Shown piece by piece: positions 35,495 to 45,415 of a DNA stretch of 64,000 nt (positions are counted from its first letter, which is position 1; the number at the start of each line of letters is the position of its first letter). This DNA comes from Burkholderia sp. FERM BP-3421. Lineage in GTDB: Bacteria; Pseudomonadota; Gammaproteobacteria; Burkholderiales; Burkholderiaceae. The stretch covers positions 1,116,001-1,180,000 of the forward strand of contig NZ_CP117782.1 in assembly GCF_028657905.1 (NCBI RefSeq), written 5' to 3'. The notes beneath the pieces are model-generated. The model worked only from the letters and a program-made list of their open reading frames with translations, did not search any database and was not told where the DNA came from. The position numbers and the translations under genes were made by a program.

Positions 35495-36205
35495 TTATTG
35501 CTTGTCGATATCGAGCAGCACGTCAACCCGGCGATTGCTCGCCCGCCCCGCCGCCGTCGCGTTCGAAGCAACCGGGTTGGCCTCGCCATAACCCCGGCCG
35601 GCAAACTTGCCGGCCTGCAATCCGTGGTCCCGCAGATAAGCCAATACCGCTTGGGCCCGGCGTTCGGACAGATCCAGATTGTAGACGTCGGAGCCGACGG
35701 AATCGGTATAGCCGTTGACCGTCACCGTCCTGATCGAGGTGCCGCGCGCATCGCCAATCAACTGGTCCAGTCGCACGCGGGCGGCCGGCGTCAGGTTCGC
35801 CTGCGCCGTATCGAAGTTGGCATCGACGTTGAGCGTCGTGATTGCCTTCGGCATCGGCGCAACGGCGGCCGGTGCGGCCGGCGCGGCTGCCGCGGGAAGC
35901 ACGGAAGGCTTTGCTCGCGGCGCGCCGCATTGGAACAGCAGATTCCGGGTGTCCGGCTGACCGCCTGACGTGGCGCCCAGCAGCGACTGCCCCTCCAGCG
36001 CCGTGACAGGCTTATCCTTGCAGATCGCCTCCGCTGCCTTGCGGCACGAACCGGGGCCTTCCAGCAGGCCGTAGCAGGTGACTCGATACGCTTGCACGCC
36101 GTCCGGCATCGACACCGAATAGGCGGTGTGAGTCGGGCTCGAGAAGGTTGTGCAACCGACGAGCGCCGTGGCGCCCAGCAGTACGGCTCGTTTTGCGTTG
36201 AACAT
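35495..36205 (-). CDS. OmpA-family lipoprotein
   Basis: 236 residues from the ATG at 36205 (AGAGGGAC upstream). The lipobox is LLGATALVGC, with Cys near residue 17. A linker with paired Cys follows (TCYGLLEGPGSCRKAAEAIC), then a Pro/Ala spacer. The C-terminal OmpA domain binds peptidoglycan (VNGYTDSVGSDVYNLDLSER, RAQAVLAYL, GRGYGEANPVASNATAAGRA SNRR in parts). It begins 103 bp after the stop of the giant adhesin on the same strand, so it is probably co-transcribed. It may anchor or support the adhesin at the outer membrane. Confidence 0.9.
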   Translation of the reverse strand: MFNAKRAVLLGATALVGCTTFSSPTHTAYSVSMPDGVQAYRVTCYGLLEGPGSCRKAAEAICKDKPVTALEGQSLLGATSGGQPDTRNLLFQCGAPRAKPSVLPAAAAPAAPAAVAPMPKAITTLNVDANFDTAQANLTPAARVRLDQLIGDARGTSIRTVTVNGYTDSVGSDVYNLDLSERRAQAVLAYLRDHGLQAGKFAGRGYGEANPVASNATAAGRASNRRVDVLLDIDKQ

Positions 36206-36307
36206 GATGTCCCTCTTACTGTTCCTGTGTTTGACGTTCCGATTCATATCCGGATGACGCTGAGATGCAGCGCGTCCGGACCGAACCGCATCCGGACGCG
36301 CCGCGCA

Positions 36308-39300
36308 TTACCACTGATAACCCGCGCCGATGCCGTACGTGTAGCCGGCGCTGCTGCCGCTCACCCCGCCCTTCAGCTTGAGGTTGTCCGTCAGACGCGC
36401 CGTGAAGCCGATCGCCACGGCGCTGTAGCCCTGGTAGCTGCCGCCGCCGATGCCCACGGCGATCGTCTTGCCGACGTCGACGTCCGGAATCATCGTCAGC
36501 GCGGTCGCCGCCGCGACGCCCGAGTACGCCGTGCGGGCGACGTTGTTCACGCTCGACTGCACCGCGTTCAACTGGGACATGTTCACCGCGTCGGTCGGGT
36601 TCACGCCCGCCGCGACATTGGTGATGCGGCGTTCACTTCCCGGCGCGCCGACCGAGACCGTATTGGCCTGGTCCGCCACCGAGTTCGCGCCGAGCGCCAC
36701 CGCGCCAGCCGCCGAGGCGGTCGCCCCCTTGCCGATCGCCGTGCCGTTCGCGGCCGACACCACCGCGCTCGCACCGATCACCGTGCCGCCGTCCGCGCTC
36801 GCGTTCGCACCGTTGCCGAGCGCGACGCTGTTGGCGCCGGAAGCCAGTGCGTTCGGACCGAGCGCCATCGCGTTCATGCCGGTCGCGCCGTTGTTGTTGT
36901 AGTTGCCCTGCTGCGCACCGCCGTCGTTGATGCTGTAGTAGGTGCTGCTGGGGCCCGTCACGGTCGAAGTCGACAGCGTGATGAGGGACGTGGACAGCGA
37001 CGACTGGCTGGTCGACAGCGAGGTGATGTCCGACCTCGTCGAGGTCGACAGGCTGTTGATCGCTTCGATCGCCGTATAAAGCTGCGAGCCGTTGATCGCG
37101 TCCGTGCTCGACGAGGTCACCTGACCGGCCGCCACGTTCGTGATCTGACGTTCCGCGCCCGGCGCGCCCACGCTCACCACGCCCACCGGCGCCGTGCCTG
37201 CGTAGTTGTACGTCACCCCGCCGACCGTGCTCGTGGCCGTCGGCGTTGCCGCCGCCGTCACCGAGTTCGAGCCCAGCGCCACGCTGTTCGCGATGCTGGC
37301 GACTGCGTTCTGACCCAGGGCGACCGAACCGGCTGCGCTGGCGTTCGAACCATCGCCCACCGCCACCGCGCTTGCGCCCGCTGCCGTGGCGTTCGTGCCT
37401 GCCGCCAGCGCGTTGATGCCCGTCGCGCCGTCATTGGCGTAGTTGCCCTGCTGCGTGCCGTTGTCGTTGACGCTGTAGTAATGCGTCTTCGACGCATTGA
37501 TGGCGGTCGACACCGAGGTCGACAGCGACGAGATCGAACTGGTCGCGGTCGACAAGCCGGTCGACAGCGAACCGATCGAGCTGGTGGCCGACGACAGGCC
37601 GGTCGACAGCGAACCGATCGAGCTGGTGGCCGACGACAAGCCGGTCGACAGCGAGCCGATCGAGCTGGTGGCCGACGACAGGCCAGTCGACGTCGAGGTC
37701 GACAGGCTGTTGATCGCCGTGTTCGCCGCGAACAGCTGCGAACCGTTGATCGCGTCCGTGCTCGTTGCCGTCACCCGACCCGCTGCAACGTTCGTGATCT
37801 GGCGTTCTGCGCCCGGCGCGCCCACGCTCACCACGCCTGCCGGCGTCGTACCTGCGTAGTTGTAGGTCACCCCGCCGATCGTGCCCGTGGCCGTCGGGTT
37901 GGCTGCCGCCGTCACCGAGTTCGAACCCAGCGCCACGCTGTTCGCGATGCTGGAGACTGCGTTCTGACCCAGGGCGACCGAACCGGCCGCGCTGGCGTTC
38001 GAACCATCGCCCACCGCCACCGCGCTTGCGCCCGCTGCCGTCGCGTTCGTCCCTGCTGCCAGCGCGTTGATGCCCGTCGCGCCGTCGTTGTTGTAGTTAC
38101 CCTGCTGCGTGCCGTTGTCGTTCACGCTGTAGTAGTGCGTCTTTGCCGCGTTGACGGCGGTCGACAGCGACGAAATGCCGGTCGACGTCGAGGTGGACAG
38201 CGACGCGATCGAGCTGGTTGCGGTCGACAGGCCCGTCGAGGTCGAGGTCGACAACGAGGTAACCGTGCTGTTCGTCGTGGACAAGCCCGTCGACAGCGAC
38301 GAGATGCCGGTCGACGTCGAGGTGGACAGCGATGCGATCGAACTGGTCGCGGACGACAGACCCGTCGAGGTCGAGGTCGACAGCGATGCGATCGAACTCG
38401 TCGCCGACGACAGGCCCGTCGAGGTCGAGGTCGACAACGAGGCGATCGAACTGGTCGCGGACGACAGGCCCGTCGAGGTCGAGGTCGACAACGAGGCAAC
38501 CGTGCTGTCCGTCGTGGACAAGCCCGTCGACAGCGACGAGATGCCGGTTGAGGTCGAAGTCGACAGCGATGCGATCGAGCTGGTCGCCGACGACAGGCCG
38601 GTCGACGTCGAGGTCGACAGGCTGTTGATCGCCGTATTCGTCGCGAACAGTTGCGAACCGTTGATCGCGTCCGTGCTCGTCGCGGTCACCTGACCCGCTG
38701 CAACGTTCGTGATCTGGCGTTCCGCACCCGGCGCGCCCACGCTCACCACACCCACCGGCGTCGTGCCTGCGTAGTTGTACGTCACCCCGCCGACCGTGCC
38801 CGTGGCCGTCGGGTTGGCTGCCGCCGTCACCGAGTTCGAGCCCAGCGCCACGCTGTTCGCGACGCTGGCGACTGCGTTCTGACCCAGGGCGACCGAACCG
38901 GCCGCGCTGGCGTTCGAACCATCGCCCACCGCCACCGCGCTTGCGCCCGCTGCCGTCGCGTTCGTCCCTGCTGCCAGCGCGTTGATGCCCGTCGCGCCGT
39001 CGTTGTTGTAGTTGCCCTGCTGCGTGCCGTTGTCGTTCACGCTGTAGTAGTGCGTCTTTGCCGCGTTGACAGCGGTCGACAGCGACGAGATGCCGGTCGA
39101 GGTCGACGTGGACAGCGACGAGATCGAGCTGGTTGCCGTCGACAGACCCGTCGACGTCGACGTCGACAGCGAAGCAACGGTGCTGTCTGTCGTGGACAAG
39201 CCCGTCGACAGCGACGAGATGCCAGTCGACGTCGAGGTGGACAGCGATGCGATCGAGCTGGTTGCCGTCGACAGACCCGTCGAGGTCGAACTCGACAGCG

Positions 39301-42300
39301 ATGCGATCGAACTCGTCGCCGACGACAGGCCCGTCGAGGTCGAGGTCGACAACGAGGCGATCGAACTGGTCGCGGACGACAGGCCCGTCGAGGTCGAGGT
39401 CGACAACGAGGCAACCGTGCTGTCCGTCGTGGACAAGCCCGTCGACAGCGACGAGATGCCGGTTGAGGTCGAAGTCGACAGCGATGCGATCGAGCTGGTC
39501 GCCGACGACAGGCCGGTCGACGTCGAGGTCGACAGGCTGTTGATCGCCGTATTCGTGGCGAACAGCTGCGAACCGTTGATCGCGTCCGTGCTCGTCGCGG
39601 TCACCTGACCGGCCGCCACGTTCGTGATCTGGCGTTCCGCACCCGGCGCGCCCACGCTCACCACACCCGCCGGCGTCGTGCCTGCGTAGTTGTACGTCAC
39701 CCCGCCGACCGTGCCCGTGGCCGTCGGGTTGGCTGCCGCCGTCACCGAGTTCGAGCCCAGCGCCACGCTGTTCGCGACGCTGGCGACTGCGTTCTGACCC
39801 AGTGCGACCGAACCGGCCGCGCTGGCGTTCGAACCATCGCCCACCGCCACCGCGCTTGCGCCCGCTGCCGTCGCGTTCGTCCCTGCTGCCAGCGCGTTGA
39901 TGCCCGTCGCGCCGTCGTTGTTGTAGTTGCCCTGCTGCGTGCCGTTGTCGTTCACGCTGTAATAGTGCGTCTTCGCCGCGTTGACAGCGGTCGACAGCGA
40001 TGAGATGCCAGTCGAGGTCGACGTGGACAGCGACGAGATCGAGCTGGTTGCGGTCGACAAGCCCGTCGAGGTCGAGGTCGACAGCGAGGCAACCGTGCTG
40101 TTCGTCGTGGACAAGCCCGTCGACAGCGACGAGATGCCGGTCGACGTCGAGGTCGACAGCGATGCGATCGAGCTGTTTGCGGTCGACAGACCGGTCGACG
40201 TCGAGGTCGACAACGAGGCAACCGTGCTGTCCGTCGTGGACAAGCCCGTTGACAGCGACGAGATACCGGTCGAGGTCGAGGTCGACAACGAGGCAACCGT
40301 GCTATTCGTCGTGGACAAGCCCGTCGACAGCGACGAGATACCGGTCGACGTCGAGGTGGACAGCGATGCGATCGAGCTGTTCGCCGACGACAGGCCAGTC
40401 GACGTCGAGGTCGACAGGCTGTTGATCGCCGTATTCGTCGCGAACAGTTGCGAACCGTTGATCGCGTCCGTGCTCGTCGCGGTCACCTGACCTGCCGCCA
40501 CGTTCGTGATCTGGCGTTCCGCACCCGGCGCGCCCACGCTCACCACGCCGACCGGCGTCGTGCCTGCGTAGTTGTACGTCACCCCGCCGACCGTGCCCGT
40601 GGCCGTCGGGTTGGCCGCCGCCGTCACCGAGTTCGAGCCCAGCGCCACGCTGTTTGCGACGCTGGCGACTGCGTTCTGACCCAGGGCGACCGAACCGGCC
40701 GCGCTGGCGTTCGAACCATCGCCCACCGCCACCGCGCTTGCGCCCGCTGCCGTCGCGTTCGTCCCTGCTGCCAGCGCGTTGATGCCCGTCGCGCCGTCGT
40801 TGTTGTAGTTGCCCTGCTGCGTGCCGTTGTCGTTGACGCTGTAGTAGTGCGTCTTCGACGCGTTGACAGCGGTCGACAGCGACGAGATCGAGCTGTTTGC
40901 GGTCGACAGGCCCGTCGAAGTCGAGGTCGACAGCGAAGCAAGGTTGCTATCCGTCGTGGACAAGCCCGTCGACAGTGACGAGATGCCGGTCGACGTCGAG
41001 GTCGACAGCGAGGCAACCGTGCTGTTCGTCGTGGACAAACCCGTCGACAGCGACGAGATGCCGGTTGAGGTCGACGTCGACAGCGATGCGATCGAGCTGG
41101 TCGCCGACGACAGGCCAGTCGACGTCGAGGTCGACAGGCTGTTGATCGCCGTGTTCGCCGCGAACAGCTGCGAGCCGTTGATCGCGTCCGTGCTCGTCGC
41201 GGTCACCTGACCCGCTGCAACGTTCGTGATCTGGCGTTCTGCGCCCGGCGCGCCCACGCTCACCACACCTGCCGGCGTCGTGCCTGCGTAGTTGTACGTC
41301 GTTCCGCCGATCGTACCCGTTGCCGTGGGGTTGGCTGCCGCCGTCACCGAGTTCGAGCCCAGCGCCACGCTGTTCGCGATGCTGGCGACTGCGTTCTGAC
41401 CCAGGGCGACCGAACCGGCCGCGCTGGCGTTCGAACCGTCGCCCACCGCCACCGCGCTCGCGCCCGCTGCCGTCGCGTTCGTCCCTGCTGCCAGCGCGTT
41501 GATGCCCGTCGCGCCGTCGTTGTTGTAGTTGCCCTGCTGCGTGCCGTTGTCGTTCACGCTGTAGTAATGCGTCTTCGATGCGTTGACGGCAGTCGACGTC
41601 GAGGTCGACAGCGAGGCAATTGAACTATCCGCCGTCGACAAGCCGGTCGACAGCGAACCAATGGAGCTGGTGGCCGACGACAGACCCGTCGACAGTGAGC
41701 CGATCGAGCTGTTCGCCGACGACAGGCCGGTCGACGTCGAGGTCGACAGGCTGTTGATCGCCGTGTTCGCCGCGAACAGCTGCGAACCGTTGATCGCGTC
41801 CGTGCTCGTCGCCGTCACCTGACCGGCCGCCACGTTCGTGATCTGGCGTTCCGCACCCGGCGCGCCCACGCTCACCACACCCGCCGGCGTCGTGCCTGCG
41901 TAGTTGTACGTCACCCCGCCGACCGTGCCCGTGGCCGTCGGGTTGGCTGCCGCCGTCACCGAGTTCGAGCCCAGCGCCACGCTGTTCGCGACGCTGGCGA
42001 CTGCGTTCTGACCCAGGGCGACCGAACCGGCCGCGCTGGCGTTCGAACCGTCGCCCACCGCCACCGCGCTCGCGCCCGCTGCCGTCGCGTTCGTCCCTGC
42101 TGCCAGCGCGTTGATGCCCGTTGCGCCGTCGTTGTTGTAGTTGCCCTGCTGCGTGCCGTTGTCGTTCACGCTGTAGTAGTGCGTCTTCGATGCGTTGACG
42201 GCAGTCGACGTCGAGGTCGACAGCGAGGCAATTGAACTATCCGCCGTCGACAAGCCGGTCGACAGCGAACCAATGGAGCTGGTGGCCGACGACAGACCCG

Positions 42301-45300
42301 TCGACAGTGAGCCGATCGAGCTGTTCGCCGACGACAGGCCAGTCGACGTCGAGGTCGACAGGCTGTTGATCGCCGTGTTCGCCGCGAACAGCTGCGAGCC
42401 GTTGATCGCATCCGTGCTCGTCGCCGTCACCTGACCGGCCGCCACGTTCGTGATCTGGCGTTCCGCACCCGGTGCGCCCACGCTCACCACACCTGCCGGC
42501 GTCGTGCCTGCGTAGTTGTACGTCGTCCCGCCGATCGTACCCGTTGCCGTCGGATTGGCTGCCGCCGTCACCGAGTTCGAGCCCAGCGCCACGCTGTTCG
42601 CGATGCTGGCCACTGCGTTCTGACCCAGGGCGACCGAACCGGCCGCGCTGGCGTTCGAACCATCACCCACTGCCACCGCGCTCGCGCCCGCTGCCGTCGC
42701 GTTCGTCCCTGCTGCCAGCGCGTTGATGCCCGTCGCGCCGTCGTTGTTGTAGTTGCCCTGCTGCGTGCCGTTGTCGTTGACGCTGTAATAGTGCGTCTTC
42801 GCCGCGTTGATGGCGGTCGACAGCGACGAAACGCTGGTCGACGTCGACGTCGACAACGACGTAATCGAGCTGGTCGCCGACGACAAACCCGTCGAGGTCG
42901 AGGTCGACAACGAGGCAACCGTGCTGTTCGTCGTGGACAAACCCGTCGACAGCGACGAAATGCCGGTGGACGCCGAGGTGGACAACGACGTGATCGCGCT
43001 GTTTGCGGTCGACAGGCCCGTGGACGCCGAAGTCGACAACGACGTGACGGTGCTGTTCGTCGTGGACAAGCCCGTCGACAGCGACGAGATACCGGTCGAC
43101 GTCGAGGTGGACAGCGATGTAATCGCGCTGTTCGCCGACGACAAACCCGTCGACGTCGAGGTCGACAGGCTGTTGATCGCCGTGTTCGTCGCGAACAGTT
43201 GCGAGCCGTTGATCGCGTCCGTGCTCGTCGCCGTCACCTGACCCGATGCAACGTTCGTGATCTGACGTTCGGCGCCCGGTGCGCCCACGCTCACCACGCT
43301 CGCAGGCGTCGTGCCCGCGTAGTTGTACGTCGTCCCGCCGATCGTGCCCGTCGCCGTCGGATTCGACGCGGCCGTCACCGAACCGGAGCCCAGCGCGACG
43401 TCGCCTGCATTGGTCGCCACCGCGTTCGGGCCGATCGCGACACTATTCGTTCCCAACGCCTGGCTATCCGGCGCCGTCGAATTCGCGTGGAAATACTTGA
43501 TGCCCTGGCTGTTGATGTTGTTGATCGCCGAACCGACATTGTTCGCCGTGCTGGTCGTGCCATTGGCGTTGTATGTCGTGTAGGCGGGCGCGCTGATCGT
43601 TCCGGTCGCCGGGTTGTAGGTCGCCCCACCGCCCAATGCCGAAGCCGTGCTGCTGCCCAGGTTGCCGGTCACGGTCGACAGTGATGCGATCGAACTGACG
43701 GCCGTCGACACGCCCGTCGACAGCGACGAAATGCCGGTCGACGTCGAGGTGGACAGCGACGTGATCGCGCTGTTCGCCGACGACAGGCCCGTGGACGTCG
43801 AAGTCGACAACGACGTCACGGTGCTGTTGGTCGTGGACAAGCCCGTCGACAGCGACGAAATGCCGGTCGACGTCGAGGTGGACAGCGACGTGATCGCGCT
43901 GTTCGCCGACGACAGGCCCGTGGACGTCGAAGTCGACAACGACGTCACGGTGCTGTTGGTCGTGGACAAGCCCGTCGACAACGACGAGATGCCGGTCGAC
44001 GTCGAGGTGGACAGCGACGTGATCGCGCTGTTCGCAGATGACAGGCCCGTGGACGCCGAAGTCGACAGCGACGTCACGGTGCTGTTGGTCGTGGACAAGC
44101 CCGTCGACAACGACGAGATGCCGGTCGACGTCGAGGTGGACAGCGACGTGATCGCGCTGTTCGCCGACGACAGGCCCGTGGACGCCGAAGTCGACAGCGA
44201 CGTCACCGTGCTGTTCGTCGTGGACAAGCCCGTCGACAACGACGAGATGCCGGTCGACGTCGAGGTGGACAGCGACGTGATCGCGCTATTCGCAGATGAC
44301 AGGCCCGTGGACGCCGAAGTCGACAGCGACGTCACCGTGCTGTTCGTCGTGGACAAGCCCGTCGACAACGACGAGATGCCGGTCGACGTCGAGGTGGACA
44401 GCGATGCAATCGAGCTGTTCGCCGACGACAGGCCCGTCGACGCCGAAGTCGAGAGCGATGCGATCGAGCTGGTGGCCGACGACAGACCGGTCGACGTCGA
44501 AGTGGACAGGCTGTTGATTGCCGTGTTGGTCGCGAACAACTGCGAACCGTTGATCGCATCCGTGCTGGTTGCTGTCACCCGACCTGCCGCGACGTTCGTA
44601 ACCTGCCGCTCGGATCCTACTGCACCCACGCTCACCACGCTGCCAGGGTTCGTGCCTGCGTAGTTATAGGTGACGCCTCCAACGGTTCCTGTCGCGGTCG
44701 GATTTGCAGCCGCCGTCACCGAACTGGAGCCCAACGCAACCGCGTTCGCATTAGCGGCCGTAGCATTTTGGCCAATGGCCGTGGCTGAAGTGGCTGAAAC
44801 ATTTGCCTTTGAGCCAAGCGCCATACCATCGCCTCCTGCAGCAGAAACAACGGCGGACTGGCCAAGCGCGGTTGCATTGGTTGCGGCCACATTTGCCCCA
44901 GCACCTACCGCGGTTGCGTTGGTTCCCGATGCATTTGCCTGTGTACCTAACGCTGTTGCACTGCTTCCCGATGCATAGGAAAGCGTTCCAAGTGCAACAG
45001 AATATGTGTTAGTTGCAGTTGCTTGATCCCCAAGCGCTGTCGACGCGAAACCACTTGCGGTGTTGAGGTAACCAATCGCGACTGCGAGTGAGCCAGTGGC
45101 GCTGGTATTCAAGCCTATAGCGATTGCCTGGGTCTGGTTTGCCAATGCCCCGTTGCCGATTGCGATAGCATTTGCGGCCGAGGCATTCGGTCCCGTGCCA
45201 GAATTTGAACCGATTGCTATTGCCTGTGCAACGGCCGAACCGCCAGACGGAGCGTATTGCGCGAACGCATTACCTTGAGCGACCACAAACAAAGCGATTG

Positions 45301-45415
45301 CCGTGGCAGCGGCAACGACCGACTTGTTCGGCTTCCCCCGAGCGGCATCCAGTTCCGACGCCGCCACCCACGCCCCAAGCGCTTCATTCCAAATAGTTCG
45401 ATACGACTTATTCAT
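36308..45415 (-). CDS. Giant trimeric autotransporter adhesin (YadA/BpaC-like)
   Basis: 3035 residues with no interruption. An extended signal peptide region (MNKSYRTIWNEALGAWVAAS) and YadA-type head repeats (TALGDQA, VALGSSS motifs) open the protein. A long Ser/Thr-rich stalk built of SLSTSTSTGLSSA / GISSLSTGLSTTNSTV units follows. One GIKYFHANS-type insert is present. Eight modules start KTHYYSVNDNGTQQGNY and carry head motifs, then YNYAGT and GAPGAERQITNVAAG necks. A C-terminal YadA anchor ends GIGAGYQW. The trimer would form a fibre hundreds of nanometres long (inference). Repeat number is likely variable. It resembles Burkholderia adhesins such as BpaC in design. Confidence 0.93.
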   Translation of the reverse strand: MNKSYRTIWNEALGAWVAASELDAARGKPNKSVVAAATAIALFVVAQGNAFAQYAPSGGSAVAQAIAIGSNSGTGPNASAANAIAIGNGALANQTQAIAIGLNTSATGSLAVAIGYLNTASGFASTALGDQATATNTYSVALGTLSYASGSSATALGTQANASGTNATAVGAGANVAATNATALGQSAVVSAAGGDGMALGSKANVSATSATAIGQNATAANANAVALGSSSVTAAANPTATGTVGGVTYNYAGTNPGSVVSVGAVGSERQVTNVAAGRVTATSTDAINGSQLFATNTAINSLSTSTSTGLSSATSSIASLSTSASTGLSSANSSIASLSTSTSTGISSLSTGLSTTNSTVTSLSTSASTGLSSANSAITSLSTSTSTGISSLSTGLSTTNSTVTSLSTSASTGLSSANSAITSLSTSTSTGISSLSTGLSTTNSTVTSLSTSASTGLSSANSAITSLSTSTSTGISSLSTGLSTTNSTVTSLSTSTSTGLSSANSAITSLSTSTSTGISSLSTGLSTTNSTVTSLSTSTSTGLSSANSAITSLSTSTSTGISSLSTGVSTAVSSIASLSTVTGNLGSSTASALGGGATYNPATGTISAPAYTTYNANGTTSTANNVGSAINNINSQGIKYFHANSTAPDSQALGTNSVAIGPNAVATNAGDVALGSGSVTAASNPTATGTIGGTTYNYAGTTPASVVSVGAPGAERQITNVASGQVTATSTDAINGSQLFATNTAINSLSTSTSTGLSSANSAITSLSTSTSTGISSLSTGLSTTNSTVTSLSTSASTGLSTANSAITSLSTSASTGISSLSTGLSTTNSTVASLSTSTSTGLSSATSSITSLSTSTSTSVSSLSTAINAAKTHYYSVNDNGTQQGNYNNDGATGINALAAGTNATAAGASAVAVGDGSNASAAGSVALGQNAVASIANSVALGSNSVTAAANPTATGTIGGTTYNYAGTTPAGVVSVGAPGAERQITNVAAGQVTATSTDAINGSQLFAANTAINSLSTSTSTGLSSANSSIGSLSTGLSSATSSIGSLSTGLSTADSSIASLSTSTSTAVNASKTHYYSVNDNGTQQGNYNNDGATGINALAAGTNATAAGASAVAVGDGSNASAAGSVALGQNAVASVANSVALGSNSVTAAANPTATGTVGGVTYNYAGTTPAGVVSVGAPGAERQITNVAAGQVTATSTDAINGSQLFAANTAINSLSTSTSTGLSSANSSIGSLSTGLSSATSSIGSLSTGLSTADSSIASLSTSTSTAVNASKTHYYSVNDNGTQQGNYNNDGATGINALAAGTNATAAGASAVAVGDGSNASAAGSVALGQNAVASIANSVALGSNSVTAAANPTATGTIGGTTYNYAGTTPAGVVSVGAPGAERQITNVAAGQVTATSTDAINGSQLFAANTAINSLSTSTSTGLSSATSSIASLSTSTSTGISSLSTGLSTTNSTVASLSTSTSTGISSLSTGLSTTDSNLASLSTSTSTGLSTANSSISSLSTAVNASKTHYYSVNDNGTQQGNYNNDGATGINALAAGTNATAAGASAVAVGDGSNASAAGSVALGQNAVASVANSVALGSNSVTAAANPTATGTVGGVTYNYAGTTPVGVVSVGAPGAERQITNVAAGQVTATSTDAINGSQLFATNTAINSLSTSTSTGLSSANSSIASLSTSTSTGISSLSTGLSTTNSTVASLSTSTSTGISSLSTGLSTTDSTVASLSTSTSTGLSTANSSIASLSTSTSTGISSLSTGLSTTNSTVASLSTSTSTGLSTATSSISSLSTSTSTGISSLSTAVNAAKTHYYSVNDNGTQQGNYNNDGATGINALAAGTNATAAGASAVAVGDGSNASAAGSVALGQNAVASVANSVALGSNSVTAAANPTATGTVGGVTYNYAGTTPAGVVSVGAPGAERQITNVAAGQVTATSTDAINGSQLFATNTAINSLSTSTSTGLSSATSSIASLSTSTSTGISSLSTGLSTTDSTVASLSTSTSTGLSSATSSIASLSTSTSTGLSSATSSIASLSSSTSTGLSTATSSIASLSTSTSTGISSLSTGLSTTDSTVASLSTSTSTGLSTATSSISSLSTSTSTGISSLSTAVNAAKTHYYSVNDNGTQQGNYNNDGATGINALAAGTNATAAGASAVAVGDGSNASAAGSVALGQNAVASVANSVALGSNSVTAAANPTATGTVGGVTYNYAGTTPVGVVSVGAPGAERQITNVAAGQVTATSTDAINGSQLFATNTAINSLSTSTSTGLSSATSSIASLSTSTSTGISSLSTGLSTTDSTVASLSTSTSTGLSSATSSIASLSTSTSTGLSSATSSIASLSTSTSTGLSSATSSIASLSTSTSTGISSLSTGLSTTNSTVTSLSTSTSTGLSTATSSIASLSTSTSTGISSLSTAVNAAKTHYYSVNDNGTQQGNYNNDGATGINALAAGTNATAAGASAVAVGDGSNASAAGSVALGQNAVSSIANSVALGSNSVTAAANPTATGTIGGVTYNYAGTTPAGVVSVGAPGAERQITNVAAGRVTATSTDAINGSQLFAANTAINSLSTSTSTGLSSATSSIGSLSTGLSSATSSIGSLSTGLSSATSSIGSLSTGLSTATSSISSLSTSVSTAINASKTHYYSVNDNGTQQGNYANDGATGINALAAGTNATAAGASAVAVGDGSNASAAGSVALGQNAVASIANSVALGSNSVTAAATPTATSTVGGVTYNYAGTAPVGVVSVGAPGAERQITNVAAGQVTSSSTDAINGSQLYTAIEAINSLSTSTRSDITSLSTSQSSLSTSLITLSTSTVTGPSSTYYSINDGGAQQGNYNNNGATGMNAMALGPNALASGANSVALGNGANASADGGTVIGASAVVSAANGTAIGKGATASAAGAVALGANSVADQANTVSVGAPGSERRITNVAAGVNPTDAVNMSQLNAVQSSVNNVARTAYSGVAAATALTMIPDVDVGKTIAVGIGGGSYQGYSAVAIGFTARLTDNLKLKGGVSGSSAGYTYGIGAGYQW
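37460..42840 (-). repeat. Eight long adhesin modules, 0.6-0.9 kb each
   Basis: The segment coding KTHYYSVNDNGTQQGNY recurs near 37470, 38125, 39040, 39955, 40838, 41558, 42170 and 42780. Spacing is about 660, 910, 915, 885, 720, 610 and 610 bp. Each copy is followed (in coding direction) by nearly identical head and neck coding DNA. Copies differ mainly in the number of SLST stalk units. A divergent ninth copy (YYSINDGGAQQGNY) lies near the anchor at about 36.93 kb. Confidence 0.88.
43704..44477 (-). repeat. Six tandem 129-bp stalk repeats
   Basis: Near-identical 129-bp units (43 codons) in phase within the adhesin gene. The same point of the repeat falls at 43704, 43833, 43962, 44091, 44220 and 44349. 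They encode one stalk unit (SLSTSASTGLSSANSAIT, then SLSTSTSTGISSLSTGLSTT). Unit length is a multiple of three, so copy-number change keeps the frame. Confidence 0.9.

Noticed and set aside
37460..44477. Repeat arrays considered as CRISPR or non-coding satellite
   Set aside because: Repeats are in frame in a single long adhesin gene, with units a multiple of three and no unique spacers.
36092..44663. Long plus-strand frames opposite the giant adhesin (for example 338 and 819 codons, acidic or Arg-rich repeats)
   Set aside because: They mirror the repeated Ser/Thr codons of the adhesin on the other strand, have no start signals or family likeness, and break where the repeat phase changes.
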